The translations under genes were made by a program, and so were the position numbers. Shown here one piece after another: positions 54,711 through 64,000 of a DNA stretch of 64,000 nt. Position 1 is the first letter of the stretch, and every line of letters starts with the position of its first letter. The DNA comes from Acetivibrio alkalicellulosi. Lineage in GTDB: Bacteria; Bacillota; Clostridia; Acetivibrionales; Acetivibrionaceae. The stretch spans positions 2,893,024 through 2,957,023 of the forward strand of contig VLTH01000002.1 of the NCBI GenBank assembly GCA_008125075.1. The letters run 5' to 3'. Under the pieces are notes generated by a model, which saw only the letters and a list, made by a program, of their open reading frames with translations, was not told the origin of the DNA and did no database searches.

Positions 54711-56645
54711 TTAATTTATCTCTAATTTTTTTATTAAATTATCAGTATTATCCGTATAAAATGCATAAAAAGAGTCATTTATAAATACAACACATACGGC
54801 ATTTCCTTTAACTTCAATATCATCAAACACTTGAGTAGTTTCATTAAAATGAATTAGTAAGTTAGCATTTTGTTTGCTACCTATTACAACATCATTATTA
54901 TTAATAGCAAATGAATATGCAGAACTTGCTCCAAAATCAACTATATCATTTTTAGAAGTTATTTCTCCTGTCGTAGAATTAATATTCAATTCAGAAAGTT
55001 TTATATTTGTATTATCCCGATATAAAGCATATAATTTGTTGTTGATTTCTTCGAGTCCATAAATATCAAATCTATTGGTATTAGATCCAACATAACCCAA
55101 ATTTTGTGTGGTGCTTCCCACTATACTTAGTCCTCTATCATGGTAAACGCCCATTCCATGGTCATAAGATCTCCATTGATAAAAAACATAGTAATTATTA
55201 TTACTATCTAAAGCAATTTGAGGTGGCTTTTCAGCTGGGTATACTCCTTGTTTCCATCCAGAATCATAGTTCCCACTATATAAAAGAGTTTTAGAGAATA
55301 CTCCATTTGATTTATGAGCATACATAACATCTGGTTGGTTTTGTGTACCTGCTGTATCTCCCATTGTATCAACATAAATAATATGAGGATTATCATTATT
55401 ATCAACATCAATATCAGGCCATTTGCATATTCCACCATTGTTTGACTCAATTATTAAAACATCACTCCATTGTTCTCCAGCATACATTCTATAACCAATC
55501 TTATCTTCATCTGTTGTATATGCTACATGAGGATTACCATTACTATCAATTACAACCTTACCCTCTTTTCCTGCTCCAATTAAGTATTCATTACTCCAGT
55601 TTTCATCATTGTCAATTTCACTGTAATAAATGTTGTTATCTCTTATGTATAATGCTCCAACAAAATTACTAGCTGTAGCTATATCAATAAGATCTCCTGA
55701 ACCTGAACTATTTTTTTGTACTTTTATTTGTACCTCATTACTATCTACTCCATCAACTGTAGCTATTATCTTAAAGTTTCCTGATGTCAAAAATGTTATT
55801 TCGTTTGCTACTATTGTTAATATTTCAGCATTATCTTGAACTTCTGCATCTTCATCATCTTCATCTAGCACTTTGTATGATATAATTCCTGTCTCTGGTA
55901 CTATTGGATTACCTTTTTGATCCTCATATTCAAGTGTAAATGTAACTGTTTCTTCCTCTTCTATTTCTAATACATCTGCCCTCAAAATTACTACTGTTAA
56001 TTCTAATTTTTCTTCTACTGTTATATTTGCGGAAACATTTGCTGGCTCTCCAGTCCAATACTCTGGCAATAATATCTCTCCAGTAGCTAAGTATTCTCCT
56101 GCTATTTCTGGTTCATATTCATCAATTGTCCATTCAATTGATGCTATAGCCAATTCTCCTTTACTTCCTGTTATCTCTATTGTTTTAAATAATTGCTCCA
56201 ATACATCTTCTAATATAGTAGCAAAATCTACTGAAATATCAAAATCTATTAAAGTTGTTGATTCATAGGTAAATAAAGGTTCCATATTCCAATAGGTATA
56301 TGTGCCATCTCCATTTATATCATTTTCATCAACTTTTACTAATTGGTCTATTCCAGTATACTCTGCCCCCACCAAATCATACCAATGACCGCCAACTCTA
56401 TAGTATATTTCATACTTTCCACTAACTTCATTGAAATAAGCACTTTGTACAGCTTTCAAGTAATTGTTTAAATTATACCCTGATTGAGAATCATTTAAAT
56501 CAAAAGCATATTGACCTACAATTAAAATGTTGTTGTCTGTTATTTCAGAAATATTTCTGTGGGCAAATACATGTGATTGTATCAATAAAATAACTAAAGC
56601 AATTGATATTGATAGAAATTTGAGTTTTTTAATTAGTAAAAACAT
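54711..56645 (-). CDS. Exported protein with N-terminal shared module and beta-propeller-like repeats (644 aa)
   Basis: Signal peptide (about 1-28), then a module (about 30-120) with NNILIVGQYAFDLNDSQSGY and YYRVGGHWYDLVGAE, which also forms the C-terminal end of the 657-aa protein next upstream. A beta region (about 125-330) with TVVILRADVLEIEEEETVTF follows, an Ig-like domain, and from about 335 repeated short blades (GNPHVAYTTDEDKIGYRMYA, DNDNPHIIYVDTMGD) typical of six-bladed propellers. AGGAGG before the ATG. No SLH, dockerin or sortase motif; retention is unknown. Confidence 0.8.
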   Translation of the reverse strand: MFLLIKKLKFLSISIALVILLIQSHVFAHRNISEITDNNILIVGQYAFDLNDSQSGYNLNNYLKAVQSAYFNEVSGKYEIYYRVGGHWYDLVGAEYTGIDQLVKVDENDINGDGTYTYWNMEPLFTYESTTLIDFDISVDFATILEDVLEQLFKTIEITGSKGELAIASIEWTIDEYEPEIAGEYLATGEILLPEYWTGEPANVSANITVEEKLELTVVILRADVLEIEEEETVTFTLEYEDQKGNPIVPETGIISYKVLDEDDEDAEVQDNAEILTIVANEITFLTSGNFKIIATVDGVDSNEVQIKVQKNSSGSGDLIDIATASNFVGALYIRDNNIYYSEIDNDENWSNEYLIGAGKEGKVVIDSNGNPHVAYTTDEDKIGYRMYAGEQWSDVLIIESNNGGICKWPDIDVDNNDNPHIIYVDTMGDTAGTQNQPDVMYAHKSNGVFSKTLLYSGNYDSGWKQGVYPAEKPPQIALDSNNNYYVFYQWRSYDHGMGVYHDRGLSIVGSTTQNLGYVGSNTNRFDIYGLEEINNKLYALYRDNTNIKLSELNINSTTGEITSKNDIVDFGASSAYSFAINNNDVVIGSKQNANLLIHFNETTQVFDDIEVKGNAVCVVFINDSFYAFYTDNTDNLIKKLEIN

Positions 56646-56750
56646 TCAACTCCTCCTTTAATTCCTTCTCGTATTAAGACTATTAATATAAATAAATATC
56701 GGTCATATAAGAATTATAAATAAGTAAAAATTTAAGACATCTATTTGAAG

Positions 56751-56822
56751 TGTCACAAGAACCGTCCCTCTGACAGTCCCTTTGACAGGAAAGGACGAGG
56801 CATTATGCCACGTCCCTTTCTT
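56751..56822. repeat. Cluster of REP-like GGGAC/GTCCC hairpins
   Basis: TGTCA...AAGAACCGTCCCTC TGACA, then GTCCCTTTGACAGGAAAGGAC, then AAAGGACG..GGCAT/ATGCC..CGTCCCTTT. Three overlapping small inverted repeats lie within 25 to 95 bases after the 657-aa gene stop. The last one probably acts as the terminator for that gene. Confidence 0.7.
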
Positions 56823-56844
56823 TAGTTAAACTGTTTGTTATTTA

Positions 56845-58818
56845 TTATAGTGTTATATCAACCATGTTGAAGTATTGATATAATCCACCACCATTAATTG
56901 TGTTTAGGTCAACTATTGGATTTTCGAGTTCTGGGTCTGTAACTAAATCATACCATACTCCTTCACCTACATGGTAGTAAATATGATATTGAGCTTCTGA
57001 ACTCTCGTAAACTGTTTGTGCTGCAAGTAAGAAGTTGTTTAATGTGTAGCTTGCATCACTTAGTTCAAATGCATAGTCTCCTACTAGTAATACATTGGAT
57101 TGTGTTATGTTAGCTACGTGGTTAACTACTACTACTAATAAGTCTAACGCTGCTTGGATTGCTATCACTTCTGCATCTAGTGCTGCTTGTCCTGCTGCTT
57201 CTGTTAATGTTAAGTCACAATCTGCTATTGCTGCTAAGTATGCTGTCCAACTATCTGCTGTGTATGTCTCATCATTATTATTTGCTGGTAATGATGCTAC
57301 TATTGCATCATATGCTGTTGTGTCTACTACTTCTTCTAATAAGTCTATTGCTGCTTGGATTGCTATCACTTCTGCGTCTAGTGCTGCTTGTCCTGCTGCT
57401 TCTGTTAATGTTAAGTCACAATCTGCTATTGCTGCTAAGTATGCTGTCCAACTATCTGATGTGTATGTCTCATCATCATTATTTGCTGGTAATGATGCTA
57501 CTATTGCATCATATGCTGTCGTGTCTACTGCTTCTACCAATAAGTCTAGGGCTGCTTGGATCGCTATCACTTCTGCATCTAGTGCCGCTTGCCCTGCTGC
57601 TTCTGTTAATGTTAAGTCACAGTCTCCTATTGCTATTAAATATGCTGCCCAACTATCTGCTGTGTATGTTTCATCATCATTATTTGCTGGTAATGATGCT
57701 ACTATTGCATCATATGCTGTTGTGTCTACTACTTCTACATCTACTGTAACATCTCCTGATGTTATTTCTACTCCGTCTGCTGTTACTGTTATGTCTATTG
57801 ACTCTGCTTCATCATATGTTGCTGTCACTGTATACACTCCTGTTGTTCCTGCTTCTACTACGCTTACTATTGTCAATGTTCCGTTTGCTACTCCGCCTGC
57901 TGTTAATGCTTCTGCAAAGCTGAAGGCACCTATTAATAGTCCACTTACTGGACTTCCATCATCATCATCTACCAATGTTACTTCAAATGTGAATTCTACA
58001 TTTCGCAATGGTTGTGCTGGTGTTGATACTGCATCTACTGTACTTACTGCTCCATCCACTGACAATACTTGCACATCTACTGTAACATCTCCTGATGTTA
58101 TTTCTATTCCGTCTGCTGTTACTGTTATGTCTATTGACTCTGCTTCATCATATGTTGCTGTTACTGTATATACTCCTGTTGTTCCTGCTTCTACTACGCT
58201 TACTATTGTCAATGTTCCGTTTGCTACTCCGCCTGCTGTTAATGCTTCTGCAAAGCTGAAGGCACCTTCTAACAGTCCACTTACTTCACTTCCATCATCA
58301 TCATCTACCAATGTTACTTCAAATGTGAATTCTTTTGTCTGTGCTGGTTGTGCTGGTGTTGATGCTGCATCTACTGCACTTGCTGCTCCATCCACTGACA
58401 ATACTTGCACATCTACTGTAACATCTCCTGATGTTATTTCTATTCCATCTGCTGTTACTGTTATGTCTATTGACTCTGCTTCATCGTATGTTGCTGTTAC
58501 TGTATACACTCCTGTTGTTCCTGCTTCTACTACGCTTACTATTGTCAATGTTCCGTTTGCTGCTCCTCCGCCTAATGTTAACACTTCTGCAAAGCTGAAG
58601 GCACCTATTAATAGTCCACTTACTGGATCTCCTAAAACATCATCTACTACTGTTACTTCAAATGTGAATTCTTTTGTCTGTGCTGGTTGTGCTGGTGTTG
58701 ATAATGCATCTACTGTACTTGCTCCTCCATCCACTGCCGCAAATACAACTGGCATAGCCATAGTTAACATCATTGCTAGTGCTACTAAAAACGCTAATTT
58801 TTTACGTATTCCTATCAT
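56845..58818 (-). CDS. Secreted repeat protein: three Ig-like units, three FIVAR-like units, shared C-terminal module (657 aa)
   Basis: Signal peptide (1-28, VALAMMLTMAMPVVFAA). Three tandem Ig-like units of about 111 aa (about 29-365; each with TPAQPAQTKEFTFEV or a variant and SIDITVTADGIEITSGDV). Three tandem 67-aa helical units (about 366-565; AYDAIVASLPANNDDETYTA, SWAAYLIAI) resembling FIVAR sugar-binding-type repeats. A last 90-residue module (SNVLLVGDYAFELSDAS, YYHVGEGVWYDL) shared with the 644-aa neighbour. The repeat units are nearly identical at DNA level. AAGGAGG precedes the ATG. Its Ala/Val/Asp composition, unlike the neighbouring genes, gives higher GC. Confidence 0.85.
   Translation of the reverse strand: MIGIRKKLAFLVALAMMLTMAMPVVFAAVDGGASTVDALSTPAQPAQTKEFTFEVTVVDDVLGDPVSGLLIGAFSFAEVLTLGGGAANGTLTIVSVVEAGTTGVYTVTATYDEAESIDITVTADGIEITSGDVTVDVQVLSVDGAASAVDAASTPAQPAQTKEFTFEVTLVDDDDGSEVSGLLEGAFSFAEALTAGGVANGTLTIVSVVEAGTTGVYTVTATYDEAESIDITVTADGIEITSGDVTVDVQVLSVDGAVSTVDAVSTPAQPLRNVEFTFEVTLVDDDDGSPVSGLLIGAFSFAEALTAGGVANGTLTIVSVVEAGTTGVYTVTATYDEAESIDITVTADGVEITSGDVTVDVEVVDTTAYDAIVASLPANNDDETYTADSWAAYLIAIGDCDLTLTEAAGQAALDAEVIAIQAALDLLVEAVDTTAYDAIVASLPANNDDETYTSDSWTAYLAAIADCDLTLTEAAGQAALDAEVIAIQAAIDLLEEVVDTTAYDAIVASLPANNNDETYTADSWTAYLAAIADCDLTLTEAAGQAALDAEVIAIQAALDLLVVVVNHVANITQSNVLLVGDYAFELSDASYTLNNFLLAAQTVYESSEAQYHIYYHVGEGVWYDLVTDPELENPIVDLNTINGGGLYQYFNMVDITL
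57122..57723 (-). repeat. Three 201-bp tandem repeats (FIVAR-like units)
   Basis: The GTGTCTAC mark recurs at 57321, 57521 and 57722, a 201-bp period, and the copies differ at only a few bases each. They code the 67-aa helical units. Confidence 0.85.
57737..58737 (-). repeat. Three tandem repeats of about 335 bp (Ig-like units)
   Basis: ACATCTACTGTAACATCTCC recurs at about 57737, 58072 and 58408. Long stretches are identical between copies, with changes clustered around the inter-unit linkers. Confidence 0.85.
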
Positions 58819-58843
58819 TCAAGAATTCCTCCTTTTATTGTTA

Positions 58844-61800
58844 TTATTCTGCTATTTCAATGCTATCAACAGTGTAATCCTCATCGCCAACTGAAACAAT
58901 CAATCTTAATGGATTACTTAAAACTGCTGTTGCTACTACTACTTCAGAATCTGTTGCTGTCGCCAAACTAATTCCGTCAAATTTAAGTGTGTAAGCTGGT
59001 ACGTCAACGCCATCGATTTGTACTGTTACAACTGAAGTAGGTAGTGCGCCCATTGCTTGCGGTGTATAATAAATAACTACTTCAACTTCTTCTGATTGTC
59101 CTACAAATACAGGTTGTCCATCTTTTTGTAGTTGGATTGCATTGTCAATTGTAATTCCGTGTTCTGATACTGTAACATGTAATTGTCCATATGGTAAATC
59201 CGCTTGAACTACACCTGTAACAATCAGATCACCATTTTGATTTGTAGTTCCTGTGTAACTATAAATACCTTGGTCTTCAACCAATATGTCAAGCACATTA
59301 AGATCCGATGCCCATGGAGATCCATCTCCGCCTACAAAAATAGGCATGTGTATAATTACTTCAGTATCTACAGGTAATCCACTGATTGTAAATGTTATAG
59401 TTTCACCTGCTGCATAATGATTCTTTCCTAGATCTGCTATAGTCAATGGTCTATATCCGAATACAACTCCTTCAATAGAACCAACTGCTGTAAATAGAGC
59501 ACCTACATCAATGTCAAATGTACCTTCAGTGTCATAAGATGCAGTGATCATGTAATCTCCTGTTGATTCTGTTTCTGTTACCTCAATAATATTCAAGTAG
59601 TCATCATTTGATAGCTTGATGAATGGTGCAATGTCTTCTAGTCCAAGACCTGTAACTGCTCTGTTTTGAGCATCTCTTAGACTTACAACAAATGCAAATT
59701 GTTCGCCAACAAATGGGCTTATAGGTGTTGTTGGTGTAACAGTTGAATTGTCTGCATCAGGCCCTAATATAAACATCCTTGCATCAGATACAACATCTCC
59801 TACACTAGCAACAAAGTAATACTTTCCTGCTAAAGTTGTGTCAGGAACTGTAAAACTAACTAATGCTGAATCTGAATTAATAATTCCTGTAGCAGTTGTT
59901 CCAATCTCATCACCTACAGAAGGATGAGTACGAAGTTTCAACTCAACTGTAGTACCATCTGGAATACTAATAGATGAAATTGATACATTTACTATTGTTT
60001 CTTCTCCTGCTGTTCCCTGCACTGGAACTGTACTTGTGATAGTTATTGATTGAGAAACAATGGAGTTTACAAAAGTATGCATAGCTTGTTCTAAATCTCT
60101 TACTGCACGAGACACATCCAAAATAACTGGATCTAAATCATCATATGCTAATTCTGCCAAGTCAATAACAGTTTGAAGATTATCATGAGCAGCTTGAGGT
60201 GCTTGTCCAACCGCTTCTCCTACTGGTATTGAATCTTTTAAGTACGTTGAATCTGTTATTAAACTATCTAATGTGTTTAATAATGAAGAAATAATATATG
60301 CTCTAATTGTAAGTTTATTAGTAAAGTCAAGATCAGTAGCTTCTATTTCAAATAATCTTCCGTCATAAGTACCAGTAAGTGTTACATCAAAACCTATTAT
60401 TGAATCAAATTCTTCAATAAAAGCTTCACCCATCCAGTACTCATATAATTCTGCAAAATCTACACTTGAACTTAATGTATCTTTATCCATCCCTAAGAAA
60501 GAGAAGTTTAATGTAGAAACTACACCGCCTGTTTCTCTATCAGGTGTACGAATAAATTCAACAAGTGAATTACCACTTAATTCAACTAAAGACATGTTTA
60601 CAGAATGTCCATCTGCATCCAGTATATCACTTAACTCAAATACAATAGAACCAGGTGAAATTTCAAAATCAAAGCTTGCAGGTTCACCACTTGCTGTAAA
60701 TATTTCATCTGATTCATCACTTGGATCTGATGCTAAGTGTGTTGCTGTTTCTGCTATTCTTGACTTGAATGTATATGCTGTATATTCATCAAGACCTGTA
60801 AATATATTTGATGACTGCCATACAAACTCTACTACAGGTGTTTGATCAATACTTGCTACAGTATATTCATGCCCTAAAAGTTCTGTCAATGTTATTGAAG
60901 TCTTTGTAGGTTCACCTTCTAATGTCGGTATTGTTGCTACTTGTGTATTTTCTGCTTTTGCAACTACTGCATCTGTTACAACAATTCCTTCTCCTGATGC
61001 ATCATCTGTTGTAACTTCAACTATAAGATAATTTTCGATGTCAGCTTCAACTGGTGTATATGTTGTTCCTGTTGCTACCTCTGTATCACTTTCATCTAAG
61101 GTATCATCCTCTGAACGATACCATGTATATGTTAAGTTTGTTGTTGTTGATAAAGTACCTTCTCCAACAGTAATTTCTTCTCCAAAAGTAGCTGGTATGC
61201 CACTTGCAAATGCAGGTGATCCACTTTGAGCTGGAACTCCTGTTGCTGGGAATACTGCTGTTACAATACCTGAATTTTCTTCATTGCTTACAGAATCTGC
61301 TCCTTCTACTTCAAAGAAGTCTGACATCACACCTGTAAATGTAAATCCAGGTTTTGCTACCAATGTTATTGTAGCTGTATAAACTGTACTTATTTCAAAT
61401 GGATTGTCATCTGGATCCCATGTTACTGTTCCAGTAAATTCATCTGATTCAGTAATTACTTCAACAGGTACTTCGCCAAATACAGGTACTTCTATACCTG
61501 ATATTTCTGAAATACTTACCACTGTTGCTTCAGTTGTAATAGATGTTGGGCTACTTGATAATGATGCAAAATGAGTTGCAGTTTCTTTTATCCTTGCTCT
61601 GAAAGTATATTCAGTTACAGGATCAAGACCTGTAAATTCAGGACTATCTTGCCATGAACCATCATCTATCTTGTACTGTGCACCTGCAATTACATTTAGC
61701 ACAATGGTTGTGTCTGTCTTACTTGCTAATGTTGGCGCACTTGGTGCTGCTGGTCCATCTGCCTTTACAACATTTACTGTAGCTTCACTTCTAACACTAC

Positions 61801-64000
61801 CTACAGCATTTGTTCCGTCAGCAGTTACAATAACTCTTATTCTCTTTCCTATATCCTCTTGAACTAATTGATATGTCAAGCTTGTTGCTCCTTCAATTTC
61901 TACAGTGTTACGTGTCCATTGGTATGTTGGAACATTTTGTCCTGTTGCAGGTGTATAAGTTAATCCATCTATGTCTGCTGTCAATGTTTCACCATATTTT
62001 GCAACTCCATCAATTGTTACCGCACCACCCATTACTGGAGCAGTATAAACAGCAGTACTAATTGAACTATTTAAAACTGATGGGTCATCATTTACTGCAA
62101 TAGCTTTAATTGTCTGTCCTGGATTAACTGTTGGTTTATTTCCACCATCATATAGTAATGTAGAATCTCCAACCTCTGTTGCAGGCTCTGTTCCGTTAAG
62201 TGTGTAAAATATGGAAGTTGCTCCCGATGATGTAATTGTAACGGCTGAATTAGGTAAAACTGCTCCTGATGTTGGATTAAAGGAAGGTCTAACTTGCCTT
62301 GTTGTAACAATTATTAAGTCATTGGCTTTTATTACATCTGCTTGTCCACCAACAACTATATTAGCATTAGCTGTTATAGTAATCTCTTCATCTTTATAAT
62401 TCTCTATTTCTGTTCCTTCTGCATCTTCTTCTACAGTCACACTAGGTGGATCATCAACATCTTCATCGATATCAACCTTTGCTGGTGACTGTATTATTAC
62501 TGGAATCTGACCTACATTACCTCTTAACCTTAAAGGATTTGTGTTATTTGAAGGATTTAGAGATAATCCATGTGCAATTGTGCCAGCTTCTCTCCTAAAT
62601 GCTCCACCATTTGAAGTAATTATAATTCTATCAGCATCTCCATTTTGATTCCAAGTATTTGAGCTTATTGCCACAACATTAATTTGCAGACCAACATCAA
62701 TGTTGTTAAATACCGTACCATTTGCAGCCGATACTGTCAAGTTACCTGTAATAGCTGGCGTTGCTGAGCCATTAAATGTCATTACACTTGCATTGTTAGC
62801 AGTAATAGCTAAACTTCCAGTTAAAGCAAACGTACCAAAATTAATTGTTAAGTTAGTTGAATCTGTTCGTGTTGCTGTAACATTACCTGTAATATCATCA
62901 TCAATATTAATTGTTTCAACATGGTTATTTTCTATAGCACGAACTAAATCTGCAGCACTTGCTACAGTAACTGTTGGAGAAGCAATAAAAACTATGTTCT
63001 GACTTGATTCACTTGAATCATTCATATCATCCATAACTGCAATAGCTCTTACAACCTTAGTTTCACCAAACTGTTCTGATGTTGATACTATTGGCTTAAG
63101 TTCTGGATCATAAACGTCTGAAGTATCAGTATCAGGTTCTTCACCATCTAATGTATAGTATATAACTGCTCCTACTGTTTCAGTTTCCATAGTAATTATA
63201 ACTGTTTCATTATTTGGTACTTCGCTATTGTTTTCAGCACTAGTTGTAATTGTTACTGAACCTACTACAGGTTGAGGTGATGGTGATGGACTTGGTGTAG
63301 GTGTTGAACCACCTCCGCCACCGCTTCCTCCACTTCCGCCGTCAGCTTGTGTAGGAGGAGTTGAATCATCTTTATCTGATATGTCATCTTTTGATCCTGC
63401 TACTATTATTTCTGTAACTCCATCTTTAGCAACAATGTTTTCAGGTCTTGTATCAAAAGATACACCATTTACATTAATTTCAGCTGTTTTAACAGTTCCT
63501 TCACCTTTTACTGCTATTACAGCTCCTGCTTTTAATGTAGTTATTTCAACATTCTCTGCTAAATTGATTTCTGCAACCACTTTAACATCAAGAGTTTTTA
63601 TAGAACCATATGTTACATTTATTACTGAATCTTTTGCTAAAACGTTAACTTCATGAAAATCACCGCTTAAATCAACATTAGCTTTTTCACTTATATTAAC
63701 CTTTGCAAACCCTTGTCCTGTAAGCTCTTGAGTTTCGAGCTTTGCACCGGATTTTAAATTAATACTGTCTACTTTGGTTTCACCAGTTGCCTGAATTCTA
63801 ATTTTTCCATTCTTTTTTATAAGATTAACATTTGATAGATTAGAATCCTTTATGATTATAGAATTCTCTCCACCACCGGCAATAAGAGTATTACCCTTAA
63901 CTGTAACATTGCTTAGAGTTACATCGCCTTCTCCTATTCCCTCTGTCAGATATAAGTCACCTTCTATAACTGTATTTCTTAGCACTACATCATTTGTACT
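58844..64000 (-). CDS. Very large SLH-type surface protein, 5' end outside the window (more than 1,713 aa)
   Basis: The frame is open to the right edge (64000), so the start, and probably the signal peptide and SLH domains, lie beyond. From there: a beta-repeat region (first 195 residues, GDLYLTEGIGEGDVTLSNVT) paralogous to that of the 535-aa SLH protein; a Gly/Ser/Pro linker (GGSGGSGGGGGSTPTPSPS); two chitobiase C-terminal-like domains (AVIYYTLDGEEPDT, SIFYTLNGTEPATE); a parallel-beta segment (SAADLVRAIENNHVETINID); several FN3/Ig-like units; and the same 60-residue C-terminal module (GALPTSVVTVQIDGVDV, YTLKFDGISL). Likely an S-layer or wall adhesin held by the CsaB-modified polymer. No catalytic motif seen. 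Confidence 0.85.
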   Translation of the reverse strand, partial: STNDVVLRNTVIEGDLYLTEGIGEGDVTLSNVTVKGNTLIAGGGENSIIIKDSNLSNVNLIKKNGKIRIQATGETKVDSINLKSGAKLETQELTGQGFAKVNISEKANVDLSGDFHEVNVLAKDSVINVTYGSIKTLDVKVVAEINLAENVEITTLKAGAVIAVKGEGTVKTAEINVNGVSFDTRPENIVAKDGVTEIIVAGSKDDISDKDDSTPPTQADGGSGGSGGGGGSTPTPSPSPSPQPVVGSVTITTSAENNSEVPNNETVIITMETETVGAVIYYTLDGEEPDTDTSDVYDPELKPIVSTSEQFGETKVVRAIAVMDDMNDSSESSQNIVFIASPTVTVASAADLVRAIENNHVETINIDDDITGNVTATRTDSTNLTINFGTFALTGSLAITANNASVMTFNGSATPAITGNLTVSAANGTVFNNIDVGLQINVVAISSNTWNQNGDADRIIITSNGGAFRREAGTIAHGLSLNPSNNTNPLRLRGNVGQIPVIIQSPAKVDIDEDVDDPPSVTVEEDAEGTEIENYKDEEITITANANIVVGGQADVIKANDLIIVTTRQVRPSFNPTSGAVLPNSAVTITSSGATSIFYTLNGTEPATEVGDSTLLYDGGNKPTVNPGQTIKAIAVNDDPSVLNSSISTAVYTAPVMGGAVTIDGVAKYGETLTADIDGLTYTPATGQNVPTYQWTRNTVEIEGATSLTYQLVQEDIGKRIRVIVTADGTNAVGSVRSEATVNVVKADGPAAPSAPTLASKTDTTIVLNVIAGAQYKIDDGSWQDSPEFTGLDPVTEYTFRARIKETATHFASLSSSPTSITTEATVVSISEISGIEVPVFGEVPVEVITESDEFTGTVTWDPDDNPFEISTVYTATITLVAKPGFTFTGVMSDFFEVEGADSVSNEENSGIVTAVFPATGVPAQSGSPAFASGIPATFGEEITVGEGTLSTTTNLTYTWYRSEDDTLDESDTEVATGTTYTPVEADIENYLIVEVTTDDASGEGIVVTDAVVAKAENTQVATIPTLEGEPTKTSITLTELLGHEYTVASIDQTPVVEFVWQSSNIFTGLDEYTAYTFKSRIAETATHLASDPSDESDEIFTASGEPASFDFEISPGSIVFELSDILDADGHSVNMSLVELSGNSLVEFIRTPDRETGGVVSTLNFSFLGMDKDTLSSSVDFAELYEYWMGEAFIEEFDSIIGFDVTLTGTYDGRLFEIEATDLDFTNKLTIRAYIISSLLNTLDSLITDSTYLKDSIPVGEAVGQAPQAAHDNLQTVIDLAELAYDDLDPVILDVSRAVRDLEQAMHTFVNSIVSQSITITSTVPVQGTAGEETIVNVSISSISIPDGTTVELKLRTHPSVGDEIGTTATGIINSDSALVSFTVPDTTLAGKYYFVASVGDVVSDARMFILGPDADNSTVTPTTPISPFVGEQFAFVVSLRDAQNRAVTGLGLEDIAPFIKLSNDDYLNIIEVTETESTGDYMITASYDTEGTFDIDVGALFTAVGSIEGVVFGYRPLTIADLGKNHYAAGETITFTISGLPVDTEVIIHMPIFVGGDGSPWASDLNVLDILVEDQGIYSYTGTTNQNGDLIVTGVVQADLPYGQLHVTVSEHGITIDNAIQLQKDGQPVFVGQSEEVEVVIYYTPQAMGALPTSVVTVQIDGVDVPAYTLKFDGISLATATDSEVVVATAVLSNPLRLIVSVGDEDYTVDSIEIAE

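Noticed and set aside
57122-58737. CRISPR-like regular repeats
   Set aside because: Units are 201 and about 335 bp, contiguous and coding.
57095-58894. Long plus-strand open frames (up to 599 aa) opposite the 657-aa secreted protein
   Set aside because: They mirror the tandem repeats of the minus-strand gene and stay open only because its Ala/Thr/Asp codons read without stops backwards. No ribosome site or signal fits.

Overview
The window looks like a chromosomal segment of an anaerobic, spore-forming, low-GC Clostridia-type Firmicute. The evidence is AT-rich DNA with AGGAGG-type ribosome sites and frequent TTG/GTG starts, two type I dockerin proteins, S-layer-homology (SLH) proteins with a CsaB pyruvyl transferase, the alr-antitoxin-toxin (EndoAI/NdoA) order, a SpoVB-like flippase and a split transketolase. 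I cannot name the genus. No tRNA, rRNA or CRISPR array was seen.

Layout. 1-9.6 kb: a dockerin plus phosphodiester-glycosidase protein, an ECF sigma factor gene split by an intact 1,896-bp IS21-like element, its anti-sigma partner, a GPH-type sugar symporter and a large membrane-anchored TPR protein. 9.9-15 kb: a decaying accessory stretch with a frameshifted ABC ATPase, a membrane protein with a Cys/Gly tail coupled to a radical SAM/SPASM enzyme, a PD-(D/E)XK nuclease pseudogene, a membrane protein and a signal-less stalk-dockerin fragment. 15.5-18.3 kb: two-subunit transketolase and a YitT protein. 18.8-21.8 kb: GT4-CsaB fusion and TagA (secondary wall polymer). 22-33.3 kb, mostly minus strand: a polyprenyl and glycan gene set (UbiA-type, acetyltransferase, GT4, DUF4330, O-antigen ligase), a coiled-coil protein, Nnr, a CBS protein, Alr and the EndoAI/NdoA toxin pair. 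33.5-41.4 kb: MocR regulator, a small Spo0E-size ORF, Hsp20 under two CtsR-like operators, SpoVB-like flippase and a DUF5702 coiled-coil protein. 41.7-64 kb: one minus-strand block of six large exported or wall proteins, 535 to 2,616 aa, built from stalk, Ig-like, SLH, FIVAR-like and chitobiase-like modules; the last runs off the window.

How it fits together. CsaB-type pyruvylation of the wall polymer creates the ligand for SLH domains, so the 18.8-21.8 kb genes, possibly helped by the 28.6-33.3 kb glycan genes, plausibly make the anchor for the SLH proteins at 52.8-64 kb. The surface proteins share exchangeable modules, which points to recent duplication and shuffling.

Intergenic DNA carries at least four short dispersed repeat families. 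One is a two-hairpin repeat present three times, with one hairpin cleanly missing from the third copy, whose end supplies a promoter. The others are a GTTTGC-type repeat, a CACT-ended repeat and AAGAACCGTCCC REP-like palindromes at gene 3' ends. The best candidates for undescribed biology are the Cys/Gly-tail protein plus radical SAM pair, the IstB-less IS21-like element with a passenger gene, and the modular hairpin repeat.
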